From Anthoceros angustus (taxonomy: Eukaryota; Streptophyta; Anthocerotopsida; Anthocerotales; Anthocerotaceae), in assembly GCA_010909165.1 (NCBI GenBank), contig MU008163.1, forward strand, positions 1,860,001 to 1,924,000: a DNA stretch of 64,000 nt. Direction: 5' to 3'. The first letter of the stretch is position 1. Each line of letters starts with the position of its first letter. Positions 20,064-31,700 of this stretch are shown here, piece by piece. The position numbers were made by a program, and so were the translations under genes. The notes below the pieces were generated by a model that did no database searches, had not been told where the DNA came from, and worked only from the letters and a program-made list of their open reading frames with translations.

Positions 20064-22231
20064 CTATGACGCAGCCAGAGAGTGAAGCTGCTTGTAGCGG
20101 TACACCCGGGCCAAGAGGATGAAGAGGAAGATGCTGGCAGTCACCATGGCGGTCAAGAGCCAGTAGAACTTCTCCAGCCCGCCGTGCACGATGCCATCCC
20201 CGTCGAGCCAGCCATAGCCGTGCTTGGTGGTGTAGGTGTTGACGACGGTGACGAGCACGGTGGAGAGGAAGTACCCCATGGCGACGTTGCCGAAAAAGAG
20301 GGCGGTCCCCACGCTCTTCATCCCGTCGGGGACCTCCATGAAGAAAAATTGCAGATGGGCGACGCCCAGGATGAGCTCGGTGAAGCCCAGAATCACGTAC
20401 TGCGGCACGAACCACCAGACGGTCATGGGCACAGCTCCGGCCAGGAGATCCTGGTACCCCAGCCCCTGGGCTCGGATGATGCCCACCCGCTTCCTCTCCA
20501 CCATGGCAGCCGTCACCATGGCCACCATGGACAGCACCATCCCGATCCCCATGCGCTGCAGATGGGTGACGCCGCCTCTGGACTGGGCGAGGGGAGTCAC
20601 CACGTAGTGCCAGAAGGGGATGACGGCGAGGGCTGCCAGAATCAAGAAGATCGTGGCCGAGGCCGGCGGGATTTCGAAGTTGCTGATCAGCCGCCGGTCG
20701 ACGCTGCTGATCTGCCCGATGCTGAAGGAGAGATGCTGCGCAAAGAGCGTCCATACCGTGATGTTTGTGAGCCAGATGGGGAGGATCTGGATCACGCCCT
20801 TGGTGTCCTCCACCTGCGTCACGGTGCAGAGCTTCCAGGGATTGGCAGCAGAGTAGGCCTCGGTTTCGGCATTGGCAATGGTTTCGCCTTTTGCCGATTG
20901 CTTGATGGCTGCCTTGTCCAGCCAGCGGAATCCGTCGGTGTGCTCCACCTTCCGGAGGCCTCGGAGCTGGCATTCCTTGTCGCTGAGCTCGTGGAGGTCG
21001 CGGGTGTTGGGCGGGAGGTCGAGTTTGGCGTTGGCGATGGCGGCGACGAATACTTGAGCCAGGCGGGTGAACGGGCTGCCTCTCGGCTTCTGGTGCCTGA
21101 AGGCGGAGGGGTTTGGTGAATAGGGTGGCCAGGGCTACCGTGGGTGGATTTGAGAGATTGTGGAGTTGGGTGACGAGGGAGACGTACCTGAAGCAGGGAG
21201 TGGCGAGCCAGAAGGCTAGGGAAGCGAGGACCAAGGAGCCCAGGTTGATGCCGAATGCCTTGTCCCATCCCACGTGATCTTGGACCCATACCAGCATCGA
21301 GAAGCTGATGAGGTTGCCCATGTCGATGGAGCTGAAGAAGACGGTGAAGAAGTGCGTTTGCTGCTTCTTCTCGGCGGGATCACCTTCGTCGAACTGCTCC
21401 TGCCCGAGGGAGGAGATGCAGGGCTTGATCCCCGCGGATCCCACTGCCAGCAGGAACAGGCCCCCGTAGAAGCGGTTCATTATGGCGGTGCTGGGGTTCG
21501 GGCATTCCGGGTACGTTGTACAGGTTGGAGGGAGCTGAGACGGTGTGGCAGCTTGCACTGTGAGCATGACGAGGCCCTGAAGCACATGTCGGTTGCATCA
21601 ATTGTTGTGGACTGGACTCGTTGGTGAATCTGATAGATTGCATATCGCACGAGGAGTTTGGTGGATGAAGGAAGATGAAGACTGAGAGAGAGGTAGGGGA
21701 AAGTAGTCACCATGATCGAAATGACACAGGCCATGGATATGGTGAGGAATCGGCCTAGGTAGGCGTCGGCCAGGAAGCCCCACATAATTGGAAGCAAGTA
21801 GTTCACGCCTATGAAGTTTGTTGTCAGGTTGCCTGCTTCAGGGCCTGTCATGTGGAACGTGAACATAAGGTACGTCACCAGGTTGCCACCAATGCCGATG
21901 ACAGCCATTGTGTCCGCCACATTCAATGCTGCAATGCAGACATTGAATTCAATTCAATTGGGGTCAGCCAGGATTTCAGCAGGACCAACTCGCTTTCAAG
22001 AACAGCAAGTCAAATTATGTGCAGTGCAAACGTTGCGTCCCCCTCACCGCAGATGATCCATGCAGATTTCCAACGCCCGGTTTTGAGTTTGTTGGAGGGC
22101 CGTCCCCAGATATCCACAGAATTGTCCGTCGTTCGGTAAACTGACATCTTGTCATCGCTTACACTCCCAAACTCCTGCTCCACAACAATCTGGCTGCTTG
22201 GAGCCGAATCCTGTGGGAACGAAGTGTGCAT
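20064..22231 (-). CDS. NPF (NRT1/PTR) family membrane transporter
   Basis: Exons: 22231-22048, 21928-21711, 21576-21188, 21096-20064; 607 aa, normal for plant NPF proteins (about 580-620). Seen: first helix region GRWKSAWIIC/ALNVADTM; GFLADAYLGRFLTI, the family's DAYLGR-type signature after TM3; FYGGLFLLAVGSAGIKPC; a FDEGDP segment before the mid loop; FSSIDMGNLISF; a long central cytosolic loop ending TDGFRWLDKAA; then TM7-12 to YRYKQL. NPF proteins carry nitrate, peptides, hormones or glucosinolates, usually with protons; the substrate is not readable here. The ExxE[KR] proton motif in TM1 looks replaced by N-V-A-D-T. The start is uncertain: ATG at 22231 is used, with a second ATG at 22147. 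A strong splice acceptor at 22268-22270 suggests a 5' exon upstream. Confidence 0.9.
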
Positions 22232-23644
22232 TTGAGAGGCAAACTCACATGCAGCATCCCTTCTGTCCTGGAAAAAAAATCCAGTAAAGAATGAAGGCTG
22301 AAGTTGGCAATTGCTGTCAGAAACCAACCATGATGGAGAATTTCCTGGGATCACTTGTCGATGAATGTCGTCTTGGACTGGGGCACTCACATGATGTGTG
22401 ATGGGCCCTAAGACTCAATTCAACGCCGTTCTCGTAAGCTTGCCTGCATCACAACTTCTGTCGGATGGAACAATGCTGTTTCAAATGAGGGAGTCGTGGC
22501 CATTTGAAGCCATGCAGGTCTGACTGTAGGACCCGGTTCCGCCTGCGTTGATGCCGGGCGGCTCTTGGCTCCGGATGCGTCAGAATTTTATCTCGACGGA
22601 CAACAAACATCGAGGCCTTGGTATTCCAGCAACGTTCCATGTGCCCACTTGATTTGCTCGAGAACCCGCAGCCCAAAGCTGGTGGCTTCTGCCAGCCACA
22701 AGTTCAAGTGCAAGTCGGCTACAGAGTGGGCATTTCTTGAATTGGGAAACCAAGGCTTGCGGCTTGTTTTCAGCGTGTACAGGGTTCCGGATGGGTTTGT
22801 GGATTTCGACGTTGTTGGAGAGCCGTCCCCAGATATCCTTAGAATTGTCCGTCGTGCGGTAAACTGACTTTCGACGGGTGGTCAAATACAACGATCATCG
22901 AGGTTTCGAATTTGATTAGAGATCTGTAACAGAATGGATGAGATTGATGAGATTACGAGCTTGTCAGCGCTACCTGGAATTGGCTGACAAGCCGGTATGA
23001 GCTGGTAGTCCTTGAGCGATGTTGAAGACTCGTGAAAGACTAGTGCCAGAGATGCCGATCTCTACCTGCACTGCTTGAATGATGCCCGGCTTGAAGCACA
23101 TCCCAGCACACCAGGTGGTGAATGCGAGCTCTTAACTTCTAAGTGCTCTCACACAACTGCGCAGGACTTACTAGCTCAAGGACAGTATACCAACTCGAAC
23201 TTGTTGCTGGCCGCAGCCAATGACGCTGCTTCCTTTGCAAGTTGGCCAGTCACCTGAGCCTTCATGGTTGAGTACACAATCCAAGGACAATCTAAGAAGG
23301 ACCATTTCCTACCTTCATGTCGTTGTGGCATGCATTTCGTCTGCCTTGACAACAGAAGCTCAACAGTTGCAGAGTTGAGAAAGTACATCATAGCTATGCA
23401 CATTCAACTTATGAGTTAACGTGTGAGCTGCAATGGTAAGAAACACACGATCAACAGTGAGCACTTACAGCACAAGCATGTCACCTTACCAGCAAAAAGT
23501 AAGCGTGACTGAGATGCAAACAGGTGAGCCTGGCAGTACACTCCTCCGTCTTCATTCATGCACATGTTTTGCTTGGACCGGAGAAGGATATCCAACTTCT
23601 TTTCAGAAGACAAGGAAAGGTCAGCAAATAAAAGTATTTCAGTT
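22232..23644. other. NPF 5' flank with a copied piece of NPF exon 1
   Basis: Apart from the exon-1 copy at about 22806-22869, no coding sequence was recognised. The left end probably holds NPF 5' untranslated exons and the right end the RRP45 3' untranslated region. Confidence 0.45.
22806..22869 (-). pseudogene. Duplicated fragment of NPF exon 1
   Basis: Positions 22806-22869 match 22086-22149 in the NPF first exon, with a few differences. Shared words include gccgtccccagatatcc and agaattgtccgtcgt. On the minus strand both encode SVYRTTDNS-DIWGR. The copy then diverges and lacks the splice donor and the GRWKSAW segment. It could be a remnant of a tandem duplicate gene or of an alternative first exon. 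Confidence 0.75.
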
Positions 23645-25704
23645 TCAGGAATTTTGGGATCCCCGAGGTTTCTTCCGCTTATTGTCCTTCTTGCCAACAT
23701 CGGTGGCAGCTACATTGGATGTCAACTCCTTCCCTTCTGGTGCAGACCCTAAAATTGGGAAGACTGGACCCAAGGGCCGAGAGTGTTGATGAGGCCTCTG
23801 CTTGAAGTCAATTTCAGCATACACAGCAGCAGCTGCGTCGGTGCCCCTTCGCACAGAACCATCTGACAAACTGGAGGAAACGCTTGTAGCTGAGGTCTTG
23901 GCATTGATGCTTTTGAGCAGCTCGTCTACCTCACTGGCTGCCTTTGCATCTGCAGCATCCAAAGCTGGGGCATTCCAAAGACTTGACTGTAGACCCAATG
24001 GCCGAGCTTCTTGAGACATGGCCAGGCTCTCCCTATTCGACTCCTGGTTGCTGCTTTCAAGCTTCGTCTTCTTCTTTGGCCTCCCAATAACAGCTTTTCT
24101 CACTTCTACGTTTTCTTCCTCACTGTCACTAGTGCCAAGCTCATTGTCCAATTCGGCAATAGATTCATCCCCTCCCCTAGATTTGATAATCTCCTTGCAA
24201 GCCAACACAAGTTTCTGCTCTTGTGAAAAAACACTCCCGACTCCGTCCAGCATTTCCACGTCTTTCACAGCTGCCTGATTCAAAACTAGAGAGTCTGTTT
24301 GCACCTCGACTTTCCTATGCCTTCGAAGTTTCTTTTGAGTCCTCTCAATGTCATGCGCGTCAACCTGTATCAGATACATCACGGAAGGGATAAGTTTTCC
24401 TTCCCTGCAAAGAGTCTCTTGCAAATACATGCATCCTCAAGGACAGCACTAAACCACGTACCGCTTTCCTCAACATATCTGTAACCTCAACTGCTTTAGC
24501 TGTGGCAATCCGTACGCAACGCATGACTTCACTGGTGCTCACTCCCACACCTCCACCTTTCTGAATTGCACAAATCTCCCCATGTGCATTAGCCGTAACA
24601 GTTAACCGTCCTCGCATAATTGCTTCCTCTTTCAATCCAGGATCTACGACCTGCCAACAGAACTGGACACCATAAATCTATGCACAGACCCCTTGAGATT
24701 TTTTAGAGTAAGTTACATTCGATAAAAAGACACACATAATCACTCACCAAGAGCTCGCCATCACCAAAGAAGGCAAAAGTAACAGCAATTGGAAGATGAT
24801 GAATACTCAAGGGAATAGGCTCTCGCACCTGCCAAGGAGAACCACGTGAGGCAGGTGCCTAGAATTCAAGGACGAAGTCATGAGCAGGAAATCCAGGAAT
24901 TGCACCTCGGGTGGATAGACAACAACTTCCTGGCCATCGAGGCCACCAAGGCCACATTCAGGCCGGCGAAAGGAAAGAAGGGCAGCTAAAGCAGCAACGT
25001 TGGCAACATCCACCAGATTCCTGACAACACAACAAGAGAACTACAAGGTTGCTCATGTCGACCTACATAGAGCTGCAACGACTCATTTCTACAAAGGACC
25101 ACAACAAGATGGTCAGTAAAATACGTACCCGCCGTTATCCAGAATATGCAAATCCAACCGAATTGCCCAGACTGCTTTGCCTGCCACAACACACAAAGCT
25201 TCTGTATCCACTGCCTTGCTCTCCCTGCATAAAACCACCATAACATCTCAGCTACTAAAGGATGGAATCACTGCTGTTTTCACACAGAGTACAAGCTTGG
25301 TTACCTTAGACCTCGGTCCACAATTCGGCCAAGCTCCACTGCCAGTTCCCCTGGTCGTCCAGGCTCAAACGAAGGATCAGCCATGGGTGAAAACTCGGTG
25401 AAGATAGCCAGTGAGCCTTCATTTGGCCGGTCAGGATAGGGTGCTGCCAGTTGCCCACTTGCCACTGCCACAATCCTCGTTTCACCTTGCTGGACTTCCA
25501 CTGCACCATCCTCTCTGCAAGAATCAACCCGTCAGTATGAGCCAACCTGCTGGTGGCATCTCTGCACCGAAAGAGCTCAGTTACGTACCTTGCAAATCCG
25601 ATGACAGGAGGCCGCATATCAAAGAGACCACGGCCATCAATACGCTGCTCTGCAAGCAGCGCTGCCTGGATGAAGCTCTTCTCGTTGAGCGAGATGGTCC
25701 CCAT
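23645..25704 (-). CDS. RRP45: Exosome core subunit RRP45 (RNase PH-like, CER7 family)
   Basis: Exons: 25704-25589, 25514-25305, 25224-25129, 25020-24906, 24828-24748, 24650-24462, 24364-23645; 508 aa. It is one of six RNase PH-like ring subunits of the RNA exosome, which degrades and trims RNA in nucleus and cytosol. Seen: SLNEKSFIQAALLAEQRIDG at the start, then PDRPNEGSLAIFTEFSPMAD, PGRPGELAVELGRIVDRGLR, LHILDNGGNLVDVANVAALA and RGRLTVTANAHGEICAIQKG, all hallmark RRP45 segments (RNase PH fold about residues 10-290). The last exon encodes a long charged tail with acidic GTSDSEEENVEV, basic GRPKKKTKLESS and a KKDNKRKKPRG end, likely nuclear targeting. Plant ring subunits of this type are generally catalytically inactive. 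It is longer than the 438-aa Arabidopsis CER7 I recall. It shares a 119-bp promoter region with the gene to the right. Confidence 0.94.
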
Positions 25705-25823
25705 TCCTCAGCCGGCTCAGGTCTCTCGGCGTTCAGCTGCAAGTTATTGTGGCTTCACGCGGATGAACCGTAAAACTTCGTTGCTCAATCTTAGCTGTTT
25801 TTGTCGTGCCGACACCGTGTTCA
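25705..25823. promoter_or_regulatory. Probable bidirectional promoter, RRP45 / 2OG oxygenase
   Basis: The two ATG codons face away from each other across only 119 bp, so core promoters and both 5' leaders must overlap here or lie inside the genes. No TATA box is obvious on either strand. That fits a broad, housekeeping-type promoter. Confidence 0.6.
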
Positions 25824-28707
25824 ATGGCATCCTTTGCGGCGGGGCAGGTTGTGACCATCAACTACAGCCGGCTGTTGGTGTGTATCCCTTCCTGGATGAG
25901 AGGCAGAGAGCTGCAAGATTATTGTTGTTCAGAATTGCCTGGTTCAAAAGCCGGCTGGACTCAGGCACCCATGCTAGCTTGCAGCTTGACTAGGCGTCCC
26001 ATTTCAGAGCAAAGAAGTCGACCTTTCAGAGAAGCTGGAGCAGGGATTTGGCCGGAGTGGTTTGGGCATCATCGCTGTCTCAGAAGTAACTCTATATTCT
26101 GGAGGTCTTGCTTGAAGAAGGGGACCGAGCCCTGGGGTTGACAGTACGAGATGCCTCCGTTTGCAGGTCCCCGGATATCCTGAATTGCGAAGCAGGTTGC
26201 TATTGCTGGCCGAACGGTAGATAACTGCACCTTACTGTCGTTCTACTGCACCTTTTCTGCTTGGTTACTGCTGTTCATTCTGCTGAATTGATGGCAGAGT
26301 TGTTTGGAATCGTGGCAGAGTCGCTTCACTTCCAGAGGAGGAGAAAAGGCAGCTAGAAGACCCAGACAGCAGGTGTGTGGTCTCTTGCCCTATGTAAAGA
26401 AAATCCCATCGGGAAGTCAGGAAGGAGACAAAGGTGTCCAACAGACCTGTTCGCCAGTTTCTTTGTTCTTCGGGCTCGGGATAAAATGTTGTTCTTGCAG
26501 GTACTCTTTTGGATGGAGTCATGGCAAGGAGATCTTGGAGTCTGGTCGACCTGGTATGTGCAGCCTTGTTGATTGCTCTCAATACCGGTTGAACTGCCGT
26601 TTCATTCCACGTTATCAGCTTAGGAGCTTGTGATCAGATGTACTGGATGTTAAGGTGCTGTGCATTTTGCCTACAGACATTTTGAAAGGATCATTCTATG
26701 CAAATCCACTTGTCGATGAACCTACCAAAGATAAATACCTTAAGAAGAGGTGAGATTTACTGTGCAGGTTCCACTGTTCGTTTTGCTAAGGTGTTTCCTC
26801 CTGAGTGGTGTAATTTGGGCTTGACACTTGCATCATCCACGTTTGCAGTTTTGTGTATCACATTTGTGAGGTGTGAGGAGTGAATGTAGCTTTTACAGGT
26901 GACTTGACTTTTACTCCCCGACTAACAGCCCTTTTCCTGTGCAGATATCCTTCATACTGCAGGCCAAATCTGTGGCCGAAGTCACGACTTCCTGAACTTG
27001 AGTCAAGTATAAAATCTATATGTCTGCTGTCTCTTTGGTTGTCGTACAGTTGCTTCCTGTTTACACCAGTCTTCATTATTGCAGCATTTAAGCAAGCTGG
27101 AAGGCTCATCTTTGATGTGGGGCTGCAGCTGGCGTATCATTGTGACAAGTATTGTAGGTGTCTCTTTGATGAACTCTTGGATGAGGCTAGCACTGTGAGC
27201 AGCACTAAAATAAGTCTCCTTATTTTCTGACGTGCAGTCTCAGTAAGAAGCCCACATGAGCAGCATTGGCACCTTCAGAGATCTTTACAACAGTCTCGGT
27301 GTCACAAAGGCAGACTGCTGCATTATTTCCCGGCTCCTGCTAGGTATCACACAGTATCCTGCATTGTGCAATTGTGTGGATTGTGCGTACTGGTCTCAAG
27401 TGCAATGCTTTTTGTCAAAAGATCTTTCTTGCTTCTTTGTATGTCTGGACTCACTTTGCTTGTGTAATCTGCATAGTGCGGATGCGCAAAGTCCTGAGCG
27501 AATCTCTTCCTGGTGTGGATGGCATATCGATCATGGTTCTCTTACAGGTGTTCATCTGTGCCTTGTGATGGAGTGTCCCTTGTGATCTCTAGGAAACTAA
27601 TTTGATCAAAACTCAAACCGTATTGTGAGCTTGCTCTTGGTGTGTCAGGAAATGTGGGGTTAAAACCTCACCAGAAAGCTGTTTCGTTGGTGTTTTCTTC
27701 AATGTAGCCATGTATGCCTTAGACTGAGCTGGATAAGTTGTGCCAAAAATACGACAAACTGTGTGTTTGATCAGGAAGCCTGGTAATTACATGCAGGCCT
27801 TACCTGTGCACTTTACACAAAGGATGGGCTGGAAGTACCTTGTCCAGATGCAGAAGCTGGTCTTTACATAAAGAACGCAGCTGGAAACATTGTGAAGGTT
27901 GACATGCTTTTACTTGTTGACCATCTTAGAATTTGACAAGGATTGCACCTCATCGTAAGTAGCTGTGAGTGATGTTTACAGCTGAAACTGTGTGTCGGCA
28001 GCCTCTCTTGCTGCGCCAAGATGCGAGCATGCCGTCATACCATGTTTGCTGAAGATGCTGCGTGCAACAGCCTTTTAATAACCTTAAGTCGGTGTATAGG
28101 TCGCCCCTGCTTTTTGATCTGTCTCTGAGACGACATCGTGTGAGCATTCAATGCAGGCTGAGTACGGGAAGAATGACATCGCCTTTCAGATGGGTGAAGC
28201 TACAGAGGTCCTGTCCGGTGGCCTGTATCATGCAACTCCACATTGTGTCAAGGTTAGCATGTTTTCCACTAGCGTACTCTTGCAATCAATCAGAGATTAC
28301 CGGGGATGTTGCTGACAGCCATTCTACTGAACACAGGCTGCTCAAGGGGAGCTGGCTGCTGGAGTATCTCGAAACACGTTTGCCCTGTTTCTTCAGCCCC
28401 AATGGTATGAGGCTCGCTGTGCCCACGTCTATTCTCCAAACAGCTTTTTTGCGTTGGCAGCATCCAAGTAACCCGAGATGATGGCACTGTGCAGGGATGA
28501 GCCAATGCAACCCCCACATCTCCGAGGACAAGACCAAGTACGTACCTCAAACATCAAACCTGGGTTGGCTCACAGCCACTCTCCTTACTCGTATCTCACA
28601 CCTCTCCACTCACTCACTCTCTCCCTGTTCAGGCTCCAGAACAAGCGTCTAATGTGCCCAACTTTGGGGACTTCTCCGAAAGGACAATCTCCGACCACTA
28701 CATGTGA
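25824..28707 (+). CDS. 2-oxoglutarate and Fe(II)-dependent oxygenase superfamily protein
   Basis: Fifteen exons: 25824-25877, 26008-26085, 26167-26216, 26319-26372, 26501-26553, 26677-26749, 26945-27006, 27085-27153, 27238-27343, 27477-27547, 27797-27897, 28157-28252, 28337-28404, 28495-28537, 28633-28707; all GT-AG, phases close to 350 aa. Seen: GFGRSGLGIIAVSEVPGYPE near the start, RYSFGWSHGKEILESG, LKGSFYANPLVDEP, CHKGRLLHYFP, then WCGWHIDHGSLTGLTC with iron ligands His216 and Asp218, AGLYIKNAAGNIVK, LSGGLYHATPHCVK with the distal His286, GVSRNTFALFLQPQW with Arg301 for 2-oxoglutarate, and the end VPNFGDFSERTISDHYM. These are the landmarks of a conserved plant oxygenase family whose substrate I do not know. 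Exon 9's N-terminal part and the exon 4 acceptor are the least certain. Confidence 0.88.
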
Positions 28708-31700
28708 TTGCCAGTCACAGATGTGCTCCGAGCCCCAGCAGCGCCTGTCTCCCAGCAGTCGTGTTCACTGTACCGGCATGTTATGTCTTTCGGTTGCCAG
28801 TGTTTTTGGGGAGGACGCTGCTTTCGGCGGAGGGGGGACGAAGTCGCCCATTGATGGCCTTGTGTCCTCTTGTCTACTCATGGCCAGTTGCAGTTGGGAT
28901 TTTGGGACCGCCCCATGTGAGCCTTTGCACAGCACCCGGATCATTGCCTCAACTCACTCCTATTGCAAGTCACCCAAACCTTGCTTTCTCGTGTCTTTTC
29001 TGCGAGCAGCATCGCAGCCAGACATTTGTAATTTTGAATTCCCTTGCATATACTACTCCTTGCAAGATGTGGGAAACCCGAAAGGAATTAAAATTCCAAC
29101 CGCCCAGGAAAATCCTTGAACCGCCCACAAAAAGTGTGGCGCATACGCAACTAGCACGTGGAGCGGCTAAAAGGAAAAGCGGGGGGTGGAAGAGAGGGGA
29201 AGGGAATAAAGTAGGTTAAGGCGACGTTCGCTCTTTCGATTCAGCTGCTTCACGTTCATGGAAGGCTGTTGCATGGCCCATAAATGGGACAGATTCCTCT
29301 GATATGGGGTTGGAGCTGGGTAACATGGCCATCAATGCGCCTTCTTAAATCCGCCCATTATTAAGACGCGCCTATCATCATCCACCAGCCATGCATATCC
29401 ACATCTCCATCGCTGCCGGCCGCCCTGCTGCCGCTGCTGCGGAAGTGTTGGAACTCCCCTCGCAGCGGCGGATATGCATGCATATACACTGCGTGTATGA
29501 AGTGTCTAGAGCAGGCAGCAGGCAGCAGGCAGGGAGGCAGGTTGTGGGTTCTGTTGGAAGGGAAGGCCATCGGCGGCCCACCGGCAAGGCCCCAGTGGGG
29601 CAGCCCTATCGCCCACCAATAGGGTTTTTCCCCCACTTTCCTCCGCTGCCTGCTGTGGGTCGTGAAAGGCGGGGATCTGAAATCTGGATCCCCGGGCCCC
29701 GGCAGCTGGAATCGCGTCCAGGAGTTGGGGGTGCCACGCTCCGTTAAGGACGACGCTGTACGACCCACTCCTCTCTGACTGCTCCCCCTCCAACCGCATA
29801 CCAGCATCGCCATCGCAATAGGCAGCAGCAGCTTGTGGCCGATGCCCATCTGCCCTCACATCGCCGATGGTGATGCATGCAGCATGCTCACCGGCCTGTA
29901 CATTGGTACACAATTTTTTGTGGGTTCCACATTTCACCTGGTCACATCCTCGCTCGGCCCCCGATTCTGGTTGTGGGCGGTGGAGAACCCTGGTGGGTTT
30001 TGCATGGTAATTCCATCCGTGACAGTGCAGCGACGGTGCTGGTTGATCCCTCGGGTTTGTGGGTTCCACATTTCACCTCGCCTAATCACACCGCCCTCGA
30101 TGATGGTCCATTCTCGTTGTGGGCGGTGGAGAATCCTAGTGGGTTTTCATGCTCATCACGTCCCCAGCAATGCAAGGCAATGCAATGCAGCTGGCTATTA
30201 TGTGGATGCGACGAGCGTATCAAGGAGGCCAGGCCAGGCAGCCCTGGTTGACAAATGGGTGGTGCACTGCCAGCTTGCTAAGGACGCACACACATCTACA
30301 CACACACCAATGCCAAGTACACTAGCAACCCGGTCTTCTATCCTTCCTTCCTTCCTTCCTTCCCGCCCTCCATCCCTCCCTTTGCCTCCTCATATTTTTT
30401 TCTCTTCCGCCCCAAATTTGAGGTCGTTATGCCCAGGCAGAGGCCCAGGCCCGGGCCCGGCCCGGAGCCTCTTCTCCTTCAAGATGCGTGGTCGCGACAC
30501 TTATCTAACCTTTGCCTGGCCAGTAGCAGTTCGGGCTGGGTTGAAGTACTGTTTGATTCCCAACCCCCTTCCTTACAAGGCGCAGCACATGAGCGACAGC
30601 AGGGCAGCAGCAGGTACTTGATCTGGCGTTGGCCACTGGGCCCGGGTGTGGACTCTCACCAACTCCCGCTGCCCTGCCCAGCCAGGCCTGGCCCTCTGGG
30701 CCTGCCCTGCTCTGCCTGCAAGCATCATTCAACCAGCTCCGCCAGTGCTCCCCTCGCGATGGCGACGCATCGCTCCCCCCTGGCACGCGCGCCACCCCGC
30801 TCCCCCCAGTGCGCACTGCTCTCAGTGCCACGCCCATGATTCCCTCGCAGACTCGCATTACTCGCTTTGCCATTCGCTCTCGCTCTTTCCGTCCATCTCC
30901 CCTCTTTCGGTCGTCACCATTCATTCCCGTCCTTTCTTCTTCCTCCTCTTCCCAGGCTCCTATGAGCTAAGAACAAAGGCTTTGAACATGAATATCCGGA
31001 TGCCATAAGCCAAGCTGCCGACAACAAGGACGTATTTGAGTGGAAACTCCGATCTCAAATGGGGTGTTTGATGATGTCCAATTTCGTAGCTTGATAGCCC
31101 GCAAAGTGGTACAACATGGAAACAAACGTACAAAGCCGCAAGACATGTGGAACTAGACTAAGTGGAGATAAGGTTTTAGAGATGTGGAATCGAGACCTCC
31201 TTCTCTACCCACACATCATGTGTACATCCATCTCTCACCCTTCGACGACTAGAACCTTTCTTCCTTCTTCTTCTTTTACCTCCTCCTCTTCTTCTTACAT
31301 GTTCTTCTCCTTCTTGTGTGCTTCTTGTTCAAACGTTCCTTCACCTTCTCTTCTTTTGTTTCTTGTTTGCCTCTTCCCCTCCTTTCTCGATTTGCTCAAG
31401 CATCGATATCACCCCAGAGCTGGCCACACACATGCACATACATCTACACACCTTCCAGCTCCCCTCCCAACGAGGATCCGGCCCATGGGTCGATCTGTAT
31501 GGAGCGCACAAGCAAGCCGGTGGGACGGAACGGGGGACTGGTGACGGGGAACGGGGCGGCAGGTGGTGGGACCTGGTGCGTGCAACAGTTACTTTGCAGG
31601 ATATTTAACTCACGCCAAGGGAGGTTCAAACTCTCAAGATTAAAGATCCATCCCCATCATGGCCTTGGGCCGCCAAGTACAGTCAAAGACGAAGCAAGCC

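Noticed and set aside
20082-21119. 345-codon plus-strand open frame
   Set aside because: It lies opposite the last NPF exon and reflects the GC-rich codon pattern of that gene; the peptide is His, Gly and Glu-rich with no domain.
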